DNA of 33,060 bases, from positions 1 through 33,060 of the forward strand of contig JANYGK010000100.1 of assembly GCA_025362395.1 (NCBI GenBank). The letters are read 5' to 3'. This DNA comes from Bacteroidota bacterium. Lineage in GTDB: Bacteria; Bacteroidota; Bacteroidia; B-17B0; Aurantibacillaceae. Below, piece by piece: positions 1 through 7,691 of this stretch (position 1 is its first letter; each line of letters begins with the position of its first letter). Under the pieces are notes generated by a model. That model was not told where the DNA came from, ran no database searches, and saw only the letters and a program-made list of their open reading frames with translations. A program made the position numbers and the translations under genes.

Positions 1-522
1 TACATAATCATAAATTGATGAAGCTGTTTTACAATTGACTAAAATATTATTTAAAAAAGTGAATTCTTCGTTATTAAAAATTATAGGTTCTTTCGGTTGA
101 TTTATTTTCAGCACATCAAATATCTCCGGCCATAAACAATAGTTTTCAATTTCAAAACTTTCTGTTGTAATGTAAAATGTGGCAGGTAAATTATATTTTT
201 TCAAAATAGGCCATGCTACGGTATAATTGTTCATGTATCCGTCATCAAATGTTAGAGCAATACATTTTTTATTTGTCTTTGATTTTAAAAATATTTCTTG
301 AACAGAAACTATTTCAAAGTTTTTTTTTAAATAAATGATTAATTCTTCAAATTGAGAAGTAATCATATGCCTCTTATTTAAATTACTTTTTAGATGTGAG
401 ACTCCATGAAAACATAAAATTAAATTATTATTTTTTGAAAATTTGGAAAAAATCTTTTCTAATCCTAAAGTTGTAATGATTGGAAATACAATATTTTTTG
501 ATATTTTTTTGACAATTAGCAT
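1..522 (-). CDS. Polysaccharide deacetylase (NodB homology), partial, runs off left edge
   Basis: The minus strand reads open from an ATG at 522 to base 1 (174 codons) with no stop, so the C-terminal part lies outside the window. Residues 34-41 (LILCFHGV) correspond to the first NodB-domain strand, and residues 91-96 (TFDDGY) are the canonical metal-binding and catalytic-base motif of family-4 carbohydrate esterases. The later His-x3-His motif is not visible. Family knowledge: such enzymes remove N-acetyl groups from surface or cell-wall polysaccharides. It lies divergent to a flippase, 41 bp away, which fits a surface-polysaccharide cluster. The DNA is very AT-rich, like the flippase and unlike everything after 2040. 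The start is supported by a TAnnTTTG element ending 5 nt upstream. The substrate cannot be told. Confidence 0.85.
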   Translation of the reverse strand, partial: MLIVKKISKNIVFPIITTLGLEKIFSKFSKNNNLILCFHGVSHLKSNLNKRHMITSQFEELIIYLKKNFEIVSVQEIFLKSKTNKKCIALTFDDGYMNNYTVAWPILKKYNLPATFYITTESFEIENYCLWPEIFDVLKINQPKEPIIFNNEEFTFLNNILVNCKTASSIYDYV

Positions 523-527
523 ATCTA

Positions 528-535
528 CAAAAGTA
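528..535 (-). promoter_or_regulatory. Bacteroidota -7 element for the deacetylase gene
   Basis: The minus strand reads TACTTTTG, a perfect match to TAnnTTTG, ending 5 nt before the ATG at 522. No -33 TTG is seen at the expected spacing. If used, the transcript would be leaderless or almost so. Confidence 0.45.
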
Positions 536-563
536 TGATTAAATTTAAAAAAATTATCGTAAA

Positions 564-2039
564 TTGGGAATAATAGCTAAACAAGGCATATTAAATAGTA
601 TTTTTAGTTACTTTGGGATAGTTTTGGGATTCATATCCATTGTGTATATCCAACCTAATTTTTTGAGTACTTCCGAAATCGGGTTAACAAGAATATTGGT
701 TTCCTTCTCTCTTATGTTCGCTATTTTTATTCCTATTGGAATTGGTTCTGTTACAACAAGATTTTTTCCCCAAATTAAAAATGCAGAAAATAAGCATCAC
801 GGACACTTTTTTTTAATACTATTATTTTGCATAGTTGGTTCAATTATTTTGAACATGTTTTTCTTATTATTTAAAGCTAATATTATAAATTTTTATCATG
901 AAAAGTCTCCTTTATTTAATGAGTTTTATTATCTAGTTTATTATTTCCCATTTATTTTAGCTTTAATAATGGTTTATAATATTTACTCTGCATCATTATA
1001 TAAAACAGTTTATACTGTTTTTTTGAATGAGGTTTTTATTAGAGTTTTACAGATTGTATTTATCTTTTTATACTATTTTAAATTTTTAAATTTTAACGAA
1101 TTTATTCTGACTTTTGTTTCTGCTTATTTAATTCAATTAGTATTATTAGTAGCCTATATATATAAATTAGATAAGTTTTCATTTAAGATAAATTGGTCTT
1201 TCTACCGTTCTTTTTTTTCAAATAAAATAGTTGTTTTTTCTTTTCTAATGATTTTTACAGCGTTTGCTTCTATTGGTATTAAAATGGTGGATCAAGTTAT
1301 TATGGGGCATTATTTAAATCTTTCGTCTATTGGTATTTATGCCACAAGTATATTTATGGTTTCCATTATGGAGGTACCTATTAATAGTTTGGAAAGAATT
1401 TCAAATACAATTGCTGCAAATTCTTGGGCTAATGATGATATTAGTAATATAAAGAAAATTTATTACGATTCAGTCCGTGTTCTAATGCTCATAGGTGGAT
1501 ACTTGATGTGCGGATTAATATGTTGTTCAAATAGTATATTTCAATTATTACCGGAAGAATTTATCGTTGGAAAAAACTGTATGATCGTTATGGCTATTTG
1601 TTCTTTTCTGAATCTATCAACAGGAATTAACAGTACAATAATTGCCACTTCCCATAAGTATTTCGTGATTTCAATATTTTTATTAATTTTGATTTTAACA
1701 AGTATTATTACAAATATTATTTTTATACCAAAATATGGAATTATAGGTTCCGCATATTCAACCTTAATTTCTATAGGAACTTATAATGTTTTAAAAGTGA
1801 TTTATTTATGGTTCAGATTAAAGATGTTGCCATATAATAAAACCAGTATATTTATCCTATTAACTATTATTCTATCCTTTTGTGTCGTTTATTTTATTCC
1901 TGATCTGCTTAATCCATATTTAAATATTCTGTTTAAAGGGTTTTTAATTACAATTATTTTTTTTATTTCTACTATTAAATTCAAATTGGCAGAAGAAATT
2001 ACTTCTAAAATTACTTTATTGAATAGAATCAAATTTTGA
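564..2039 (+). CDS. Oligosaccharide flippase (Wzx-like, MOP superfamily)
   Basis: A 491-residue, strongly hydrophobic protein with about 12-14 predicted membrane segments and no soluble domain. The N-terminus (MGIIAKQGILNSIFSYFG, then GFISIVYIQPNFL) is typical of the polysaccharide-transporter branch of MOP exporters, which flip lipid-linked glycan units across the inner membrane. The start is a TTG at 564: an in-frame TAA at 546-548 leaves no room for an upstream ATG, and the N-terminal motif begins right at this codon. The stop overlaps the next gene by 4 bp (TTGA), implying translational coupling. Base composition is extreme: lines 841, 901 and 1021 have 9, 12 and 11 G+C per 60. This suggests acquisition by transfer, as is common for O-antigen or capsule loci. 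The exported glycan is unknown. Confidence 0.88.
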   Translation: MGIIAKQGILNSIFSYFGIVLGFISIVYIQPNFLSTSEIGLTRILVSFSLMFAIFIPIGIGSVTTRFFPQIKNAENKHHGHFFLILLFCIVGSIILNMFFLLFKANIINFYHEKSPLFNEFYYLVYYFPFILALIMVYNIYSASLYKTVYTVFLNEVFIRVLQIVFIFLYYFKFLNFNEFILTFVSAYLIQLVLLVAYIYKLDKFSFKINWSFYRSFFSNKIVVFSFLMIFTAFASIGIKMVDQVIMGHYLNLSSIGIYATSIFMVSIMEVPINSLERISNTIAANSWANDDISNIKKIYYDSVRVLMLIGGYLMCGLICCSNSIFQLLPEEFIVGKNCMIVMAICSFLNLSTGINSTIIATSHKYFVISIFLLILILTSIITNIIFIPKYGIIGSAYSTLISIGTYNVLKVIYLWFRLKMLPYNKTSIFILLTIILSFCVVYFIPDLLNPYLNILFKGFLITIIFFISTIKFKLAEEITSKITLLNRIKF

Positions 2040-3343
2040 AAAAAGTACTGATCATTACATACTATTGGCCGCCAACAGGCGGGGCAGGGGTACAGCGTTG
2101 GTTAAAGTTCAGCAAGTATTTCGGAAGCCTTGGTTGGGAGCCGGTTATTTATACGCCTTCCAATCCTGACTTTCCGATAAATGACGATACACTTTTAAAA
2201 GACATTCCCAAAGACCTTACAGTACTTAAAACGCATATTACCGAACCTTACGACATCTATCGTAAAATCATGCGGAAGAAAAAAACAGAAACAGTTAACC
2301 AGGGGTTTTTATCGGAAGGAAAAGAGAATACATTTTTGCAATCTGCCATGATCTGGATCAGGGGAAATTTTTTTATTCCCGATGCTCGGATGTTTTGGAT
2401 CAAACCTTCCGTAAAGTATTTATCTGAGTATATTAAAACACAGCATATCGACGCGGTTATTAGTACAGGCCCGCCCCATAGCATGCATTTAATCGCTATG
2501 GGTTTAAAAGATAAATGCAATATTCCATGGATAGCTGATTTCAGGGATCCCTGGACACAGATCGATTTTTACGACAAATTGAAGTTATCTTCCTTTGCAA
2601 ACCGTAAACATAAACAGTTAGAGTGGGAGGTGCTTACCAAAGCAAATAAAGTGGTAACTGTTAGTCCGAGCTGCGGCTTGGATCTTGAAAAGTTAGGAAA
2701 CCGAAAAGTCGATATTATTACCAATGGTTTTGATACGGATGATTTTGAATTCGATGAAATACTGCCACCTTTAACGGGCTTTTTATTTCATCATACAGGC
2801 GCCCTTAATAAGGACAGAAATCCTTATACGCTATGGAAAGTATTGGGGGATTTATGCAAGGAAAACCCTAAGCTTAAAAAAGACCTTATATTAAAATTTA
2901 CCGGTAAAACGGATGCGATTGTTTTTGAAAACCTTAAACATCAAGGCTTGCAGAATAATGCACAACGATCGGATTATATGCCCCACAGTGAAGTGGTAAA
3001 AGCAATGGCGCAATCGCCGGTTTTATTATTGCCGTTAAATAACACACCCAATAATAAAGGCGTGCTGTCCGGTAAATTATTTGAATACCTCGCTGCCAAG
3101 CGCCCAATCTTTGGGATCGGTCTTCCCGAAGGCGATGCTGCACGTATTTTAAAAGAGACACAAGCCGGTAATTTATTCGGCTTTGATGATTATAACGGCA
3201 TGAAGCAGGCTGTTATAGAGCTTTATGAAAAGTATTTAAGTAATAATCTTTCCGTTCAATCTAACTCTATTGACCGGTATTCAAGAAAGAGCTGTGCGGA
3301 AAGCTACACAGCTCTTTTAAATGAAATTTCAACGGATAAATAA
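2036..3343 (+). CDS. Family 4-type glycosyltransferase
   Basis: 435 residues with a GT-B organisation. The N-terminal Rossmann half begins MKKVLIITYYWPPTGGAGVQ, a hallmark of Bacteroidota GT4-like enzymes. ADFRDPW lies near residue 170, and the C-terminal nucleotide-sugar-binding half carries GKLFEYLAAKRPI followed by LPEGDAARIL. It would transfer a sugar from an activated donor to a growing surface glycan on the cytoplasmic side. The TTG start overlaps the flippase stop (TTGA), so the two are probably co-translated, yet its GC is far higher (31 and 27 G+C per 60 in lines 2041 and 2101). The last ~20 codons contain a perfect 11-bp hairpin that may act as the terminator. The stop lies 1 bp from the stop of the convergent TonB receptor. 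Donor and acceptor are unknown. Confidence 0.88.
   Translation: MKKVLIITYYWPPTGGAGVQRWLKFSKYFGSLGWEPVIYTPSNPDFPINDDTLLKDIPKDLTVLKTHITEPYDIYRKIMRKKKTETVNQGFLSEGKENTFLQSAMIWIRGNFFIPDARMFWIKPSVKYLSEYIKTQHIDAVISTGPPHSMHLIAMGLKDKCNIPWIADFRDPWTQIDFYDKLKLSSFANRKHKQLEWEVLTKANKVVTVSPSCGLDLEKLGNRKVDIITNGFDTDDFEFDEILPPLTGFLFHHTGALNKDRNPYTLWKVLGDLCKENPKLKKDLILKFTGKTDAIVFENLKHQGLQNNAQRSDYMPHSEVVKAMAQSPVLLLPLNNTPNNKGVLSGKLFEYLAAKRPIFGIGLPEGDAARILKETQAGNLFGFDDYNGMKQAVIELYEKYLSNNLSVQSNSIDRYSRKSCAESYTALLNEISTDK
3286..3318. terminator. Terminator-like hairpin embedded in the glycosyltransferase 3' coding end
   Basis: AAAGAGCTGTG (3286-3296) and CACAGCTCTTT (3307-3317) form a perfect 11-bp stem with a 10-nt loop, ending in TTTT on the plus strand. 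The minus strand has a weaker T run (CTTTCTT). It lies just before two convergent stop codons separated by 1 bp, so it could terminate transcription from either side although it is coding sequence. Confidence 0.6.
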
Positions 3344-3344
3344 G

Positions 3345-5816
3345 CTACGATTTCTTATCGGTTCTTATATTAAAAGGGATCATTAATTTAAAGCTGATGT
3401 TTCTGCCCATACTATAAATTCCGGAACGGCCTGTGCCATTGTTCGGATAATTATCAAAATACTTAAGCCTGCTCATGTTCGATTGATAAGCTACATCCGT
3501 TAAATTGGTACAAAAAATGCCTATAGTACAAAGTACGTTTCCGTTCTTATTACAAATATCCGATCCTAACCCTGCATCGAACAAAGTGTAGCCGGGAGTT
3601 TTAGTTTCAGTATTATCCGCTAGAAAAGCCCTGTTTTGTGCGGCATAATATTGCATACCTGCTTTAATATAGAGGTGCCGAAAGTATCCCGCTTTTTTTC
3701 TGAACTCGGCACGTAATTCGGAGTTAGTGTGTACGGGCGGAATAAACGGTAAATACCTATTGCCGGCATTTATTACGGCGCCTGCCCCTCCTTTGTTAAC
3801 GGCGTATACTAATGAGATAGAGTTTTCAAAATGTAACCAATCTAAAGGATGCGGGTGAATATCTATACGGGCTTCCCCGCCGAATAAATGCGCTTTGGTT
3901 TGTTTAAATTTATACACCGGATAATTATTTCCTGCTTCAAGGTAAATAGAATCGCCACCGGTAAAGCTTTGAAGCTTTTGATTAAAAATATAATTATCAA
4001 TTATATTACTGAATACTTCCCCGCTAATAGAAACGTGCCGGCTGTCATAAAAGATTCCGACATCTTCCTGTAAATTAAATTCCGGTTTAAAATTAGGATC
4101 ACCCAATTGCTCAAAGCCTGTGCCCGGGTGTACACCTTTGGCCGATATCTCGGAAATGTTCGGAGCCCTGAAACCTCTTGCCACATTGGCTTTTATTAAT
4201 AACCGGTCCGTAATGTTGTAAGTAACGCCAAAGCTACCTGAAAAACCCCTAAATACATGGTTATAATTTTCAAATTGTTTTGTAGCACCTGTGGTATCCG
4301 TTGCCTTCATGTCAAACCCTGTTACCGGATTTGCTGTAGTATATAATTCACTGTTTTTAAATGAGCGTGTATCATAGCGTGCACCGGCTACTATATCAAA
4401 TTTTTTAATTTCTTTTTTAATATAAATAAAGGGTGCAAAATCAAATAATGTGTAATTGGGAATAACGAACTCAGTTCCTTGGTCTGTATTATTTGTTTGG
4501 TACATGCCGTTAATTCCTATCGTAGATTCCAAACCTTTTTTTTCCGGGAAATAAAATTTTACATCATACGTGGCGGTTTGCAATTTTAAATAGAGCCCTG
4601 CAATACCGGGATTCTCCGGATGCGCATATTCTCTCCTAATACTTTTTTGGTAGCCGAACTTTAAAGCTAATTTACTTTGTTTAATGTAAAATTGGCTTAC
4701 GGATGATAGACGGTAATGTTGTACACGCTGATGTATAGGGCTAATGTTATAAGAATTTAACTCACCCGTACTTACGATTGGCCTTAGTGTATCAGCTTCT
4801 GTAATTTGCTTGGTAAATTTTCGGGTAAGAGAATCACGGCTGCCATCCGGTATTTCCTGTAAATTATCATAGAGGCTCATATTTAAATGTGAGTAACCCC
4901 ATTTCCTGTTCATACCTATATATGCATTCAGGTCTTTCTCTTTAAATCCTGTATTATAAACCCTTCCATCGTATTTATTTTTAAAATTGGCGGCTTCTTT
5001 ATAAGAACCTCTCATGCCAAATACATTGCTTTTTATATTCCCTGCAAAAGCCCCTGATGCTGCATGCAAGCCATTATTGTTTTGATAATTTGTTTGTATG
5101 CTTCCTTTAATAAGGCCTTCGGGCGCGGTATTGGCAGGCAATAAATTAACCACGCCGGCAAGTGCATCCGAACCATATATTAAACTTGCAGGCCCTTTAA
5201 TTACTTCTATCCTGTCAATTAAAAACTGGTCTATTTCAATACCGTGTTCATCTCCCCATTGTTGTCCTTCCTGGCGAACACCGTCAAATAGGGTTAGTAC
5301 ACGGTTATATCCCAAACCACGGATGTAGGGTTTTGAAACGTTAGGCCCCGTGCTTAATACGTTTACACCGGGCACTTTTGCAATGGCATCTATCACATTA
5401 GTAGCTGTATTTTGCTCCAAATATTTTTGGTCTATAGATACAATGGGTACAGGGTTTCTTCTTGCTTCGGTAGCTTTTGAAACACCTGTTACTACTATTT
5501 CGTTGGCTTCAATGTGTGATTGTTCCATTTCAACCGAAACGGAGGCAGTAGTTGACAAATCAATTGTTTTTATAACGGTTTGGTAGCTTAATAATCTTAC
5601 TTGCAATAATGCTTTAACAGGAGGAAGGTTTTTTATTTCAAAAGTACCGTCCGCTTTGGTAACGCTTGAAATTTTAAGATCCGGAAAATATAACACTGCT
5701 CCCGGAAGCACCTCATTAGTTTGTTTATCTTTGATAATACCTTTTAAGGTTGATTGGGCGTGGCTATGATACGATATATATAATGCAAGGATGCATAGAA
5801 TTTTTTGAATTGACAT
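3345..5816 (-). CDS. TonB-dependent outer-membrane receptor with carboxypeptidase-regulatory-like N-domain
   Basis: 823 residues. A signal peptide (about 1-20, ending SYHSHAQ) precedes a CarboxypepD_reg-like beta domain (about 22-100, GIIKDKQTNEVLPGAVLYF). An IVVTG TonB-box-like segment follows, then a plug domain (about 115-225, with YIRGLGYNRVLTLFDGVRQ and IEVIKGPASLIYGSDALAG) and a C-terminal 22-strand-type barrel. It imports a ligand through the outer membrane using TonB energy. The plug motif with EGQQWGDEHGIEIDQ resembles receptors for metals and metal chelates, but the ligand cannot be assigned. It is the last gene of a minus-strand unit after a His/Cys small exported protein and yidD. 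The neighbouring His-containing protein makes a transition metal the leading guess. The ATG start is supported by the signal peptide. Confidence 0.9.
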   Translation of the reverse strand: MSIQKILCILALYISYHSHAQSTLKGIIKDKQTNEVLPGAVLYFPDLKISSVTKADGTFEIKNLPPVKALLQVRLLSYQTVIKTIDLSTTASVSVEMEQSHIEANEIVVTGVSKATEARRNPVPIVSIDQKYLEQNTATNVIDAIAKVPGVNVLSTGPNVSKPYIRGLGYNRVLTLFDGVRQEGQQWGDEHGIEIDQFLIDRIEVIKGPASLIYGSDALAGVVNLLPANTAPEGLIKGSIQTNYQNNNGLHAASGAFAGNIKSNVFGMRGSYKEAANFKNKYDGRVYNTGFKEKDLNAYIGMNRKWGYSHLNMSLYDNLQEIPDGSRDSLTRKFTKQITEADTLRPIVSTGELNSYNISPIHQRVQHYRLSSVSQFYIKQSKLALKFGYQKSIRREYAHPENPGIAGLYLKLQTATYDVKFYFPEKKGLESTIGINGMYQTNNTDQGTEFVIPNYTLFDFAPFIYIKKEIKKFDIVAGARYDTRSFKNSELYTTANPVTGFDMKATDTTGATKQFENYNHVFRGFSGSFGVTYNITDRLLIKANVARGFRAPNISEISAKGVHPGTGFEQLGDPNFKPEFNLQEDVGIFYDSRHVSISGEVFSNIIDNYIFNQKLQSFTGGDSIYLEAGNNYPVYKFKQTKAHLFGGEARIDIHPHPLDWLHFENSISLVYAVNKGGAGAVINAGNRYLPFIPPVHTNSELRAEFRKKAGYFRHLYIKAGMQYYAAQNRAFLADNTETKTPGYTLFDAGLGSDICNKNGNVLCTIGIFCTNLTDVAYQSNMSRLKYFDNYPNNGTGRSGIYSMGRNISFKLMIPFNIRTDKKS

Positions 5817-5858
5817 AAAATTTAATTTGTAAAAAAGAAAATTAGGTTTCCCTCAGCG

Positions 5859-5885
5859 TATAGAAATACGTATTGCAATTCTATA
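5859..5885. repeat. Nested dyad upstream of the TonB receptor gene
   Basis: TATAGAA (5859-5865) and TTCTATA (5879-5885) are inverted arms that flank the perfect palindrome AATACGTATT (5865-5874). It sits in the 76-bp gap between yidD and the receptor, 43 nt before the receptor ATG. It could be an operator or an mRNA hairpin; the function is unknown. Confidence 0.35.
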
Positions 5886-5892
5886 TCAACTA

Positions 5893-6102
5893 CTATTTTA
5901 CCGGGTCGTAACCGCTTCCTCCCCATGGGTGGCAGCGTAAAATACGTTTTAGTGACATCCAACTTCCTTTAAAAGCGCCGTATTTATTAATGGCATCAAT
6001 GCCGTATTGTGAGCATGATGGTGTATAACGGCACGACGGTTTTAAAAGCGGAGAAATGCTGTATTGGTAAAAGCGAATGATCGCCAAGGATATAAACTTC
6101 AA
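5893..6102 (-). CDS. yidD: Membrane protein insertion efficiency factor YidD
   Basis: 69 residues covering the whole YidD family: an N-terminal amphipathic helix ([17 protein letters not shown]), then [15 protein letters not shown] and the C-terminal [13 protein letters not shown]. Conserved cysteines are present. Known role: a peripheral inner-membrane protein that assists YidC-dependent insertion. It usually lies beside rnpA/yidC; here it is instead between a small exported protein and a TonB receptor. The start is TTG at 6102, because family members begin immediately with this hydrophobic stretch and there is no in-frame ATG nearby. The 49-bp gap upstream and 76-bp gap downstream allow one transcript. 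Confidence 0.93.
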   Translation of the reverse strand: MKFISLAIIRFYQYSISPLLKPSCRYTPSCSQYGIDAINKYGAFKGSWMSLKRILRCHPWGGSGYDPVK

Positions 6103-6151
6103 TAATTTAATTTTTAATGTTAATGACTTGAGTTAATTTACCTTGAATAAA

Positions 6152-6484
6152 TTATGCCATTGGCGGACCTCTCAAGAGAGAGGTATTATATTGAAATTGT
6201 TTTAAATCTTCCCGTTTATAGATGAAAGACGTTTGTTTCGGCTCTTTTAAAGGAAGAAAATTCAATATGAATTTAAATACTGTGTAGTAAACAGGTGTGT
6301 CAAATTTTTCGAAATTACAATCTCTTGTATTTTGATCATCATTAAAAGAAAAGCCTGAAGACAAAGATTTTACGGCATCATGCGTATGTCCCAACAAGTT
6401 GTGGATATACACTTTAGGAACTGATGCGAATAAAACAACAGCTAATAAAATCGAAGAAAATAATATTTTATATTTTGCTTTCAA
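6152..6484 (-). CDS. Small exported or membrane-anchored His/Cys protein, function unknown
   Basis: 110 residues. A hydrophobic N-terminal segment (about 5-23) acts as signal peptide or anchor. It is followed by H28, H33 and H35 in YIHNLLGHTHD, then by DCNFEKF with C56, and the end is SLLRGPPMA. I do not recognise a named family. The His cluster next to the membrane and the position directly upstream of yidD and a TonB receptor suggest a periplasmic metal-related accessory, but that is inference. The start is TTG at 6484; no internal ATG exists before the last residues. A perfect TAnnTTTG with a -33 TTG lies only 5 nt upstream, so the mRNA may be leaderless. Confidence 0.75.
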   Translation of the reverse strand: MKAKYKILFSSILLAVVLFASVPKVYIHNLLGHTHDAVKSLSSGFSFNDDQNTRDCNFEKFDTPVYYTVFKFILNFLPLKEPKQTSFIYKREDLKQFQYNTSLLRGPPMA

Positions 6485-6489
6485 TGATA

Positions 6490-6517
6490 CAAATATATAT
6501 CTTTTTTAATAAATCAA
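6490..6517 (-). promoter_or_regulatory. Promoter of the small protein-yidD-TonB receptor unit
   Basis: On the minus strand, TTG at 6517-6515, a 17-nt spacer and TATATTTG at 6497-6490 match the Bacteroidota consensus at both elements. The -7 element ends 5 nt before the TTG start codon at 6484. Confidence 0.6.
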
Positions 6518-6721
6518 ATCATATTAACGTTTTTTTGAGATGAGGATAAAGTAATTATTTTGCTTTTTGCCATTTAACGTGCTATCTACATTGACCTGCC
6601 GGGTTTTTGAACCGTTCATCCGGTCGCATACCGTTCAAAAATAGATATATTATATTTATAGTATATATAGTTTGCATGAACAACAGTTGATATATACTTT
6701 TTACCTGCTTTATTTTTTTAA

Positions 6722-6853
6722 GTAAAGTGGGTGCATCACAAACCGGGAGCCGGCTTCAAGATAGAAAAATTTTATGCAGAATTTTTTCTACTGACCTCAG
6801 AAAAGAACGAAGCACGGTTTTATAATAAGGTGATTATCCTACACGATAAATAA
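6722..6853 (+). other. Start-less short open frame, possible gene remnant
   Basis: Plus-strand codons from 6722 to a TAA at 6851-6853 read KWVHHKPGAGFKIEKFYAEF and on to FLLTSEKNEARFYNK, with natural-looking composition. A stop lies immediately upstream (6719-6721), and there is no ATG, GTG or TTG that would give a sensible start. It may be the decayed end of a gene or chance. Confidence 0.2.
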
Positions 6854-6869
6854 AGTGCTAGTATGCACT
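6854..6869 (-). terminator. Weak hairpin downstream of the 196-aa membrane protein gene
   Basis: AGTGC (6854-6858) and GCACT (6865-6869) pair around a 6-nt loop. On the minus strand this is followed by TTTATTTAT. It is only 3 bp beyond the stop at 6873. The short stem makes it a weak candidate. Confidence 0.3.
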
Positions 6870-6872
6870 ATC

Positions 6873-7463
6873 TTATAAAATAAAAAACAACAAAATGGTA
6901 ATTACAGCTGTTGTTAGGGTGACCCATAAAATTTTAGATGTAAAACGATCAAGCCCGTCATTAAAAAACAAGGAGATAACGGTAATAAAAAGCATAATAC
7001 AATAAAGCTTAAAGTCTGAATCAATGCTGTACTTCCAGTTCCAGCCCGGGTTGGTTAAATAGATGGGCTTGCCAAACACATTGTGTTCAACACGCACGGT
7101 ATCATTTGTATGTAAGTCGGGTACATCAAAGTCTGTAAAGTTTGATGTATATTTTCCCGCATTGGTTTTTAAAATAAGTGTCGTGTTTTCAAACGTTCCA
7201 TACCCTGATACTGTTTTATAAGATTCAACCTGTTTATCGACCACAATTTCCTTTTTGATGTACGTTGCTTTATTAAAGAGCAGTGCGACAGCTATAAACA
7301 GGATTATATAAAGCGATCTTACAATCCAAGCGGCCTTAAAAATGAAGCCTTTACGGTAGATCCTATTATAAAGGGTTCGTTTTCTTTTAAAGAGCACATT
7401 CTTTTTATCGGCTAATTTCAAAAGCCTCAACCTTTCCTCATTTGTCAGTCTTTGTTTTCTCAT
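6873..7463 (-). CDS. Hypothetical membrane protein
   Basis: 196 residues, not recognised. A basic cytoplasmic-looking N-terminus (1-43, many Lys/Arg) precedes a membrane helix at about 44-64. A roughly 85-residue polar segment, probably extracytoplasmic and beta-rich (VSGYGTFENTTLILKTNAGK), comes next. Two closely spaced C-terminal helices follow (about 150-168 and 176-196). The start is ATG at 7463. It stands alone: the nearest minus-strand genes are 228 bp upstream and 388 bp downstream. No catalytic motif is visible and no function is proposed. Confidence 0.7.
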   Translation of the reverse strand: MRKQRLTNEERLRLLKLADKKNVLFKRKRTLYNRIYRKGFIFKAAWIVRSLYIILFIAVALLFNKATYIKKEIVVDKQVESYKTVSGYGTFENTTLILKTNAGKYTSNFTDFDVPDLHTNDTVRVEHNVFGKPIYLTNPGWNWKYSIDSDFKLYCIMLFITVISLFFNDGLDRFTSKILWVTLTTAVITILLFFIL

Positions 7464-7476
7464 GTATGTTCAGAGA

Positions 7477-7505
7477 TTGATTTTAAGTCAACAGCTTTAT
7501 TTTTG
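7477..7505 (+). promoter_or_regulatory. Orphan promoter-like sequence
   Basis: On the plus strand, TTG at 7477-7479, an 18-nt spacer and TATTTTTG at 7498-7505 match the Bacteroidota consensus. Downstream there are only 9- and 13-codon open frames before the convergent gene end at 7692. It is either a chance match or the promoter of a small RNA. Confidence 0.25.
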
Positions 7506-7691
7506 TGTCAAGATAACGTAGTATGAGATTAGCTATGTTTACCCTACAATGAATTTAATACAATTTTTGTTGAAATGTATTATTATATGAAAACTTAAAT
7601 AGAGAACCTTTATGCCCTGATTAAGCGTACAGTTTTTGTAAACTTAAAAAAACCATAGTAAATAACCGGGAAATTAATTTGAACTGTATAG

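Larger units (their letters stand above)
6485..6872. other. Intergenic stretch of about 390 bp
   Basis: It holds the promoter at 6490-6517, a 9-bp inverted repeat (TTTTTGAAC at 6604-6612 with GTTCAAAAA at 6633-6641) without a clear role, an AT-rich tract near 6641-6670, and a start-less open stretch at 6722-6853. No confident gene is seen. Confidence 0.5.

Noticed and set aside
3888-5586. Plus-strand frames opposite the TonB receptor gene
   Set aside because: Short frames without motifs, antisense to a clear 823-codon gene.
6604-6641. 9-bp inverted repeat as a terminator or attachment site
   Set aside because: The loop is 20 nt and no T run follows beyond the stem itself. It lies too far from any gene end, and there are no integrase or direct repeats nearby.
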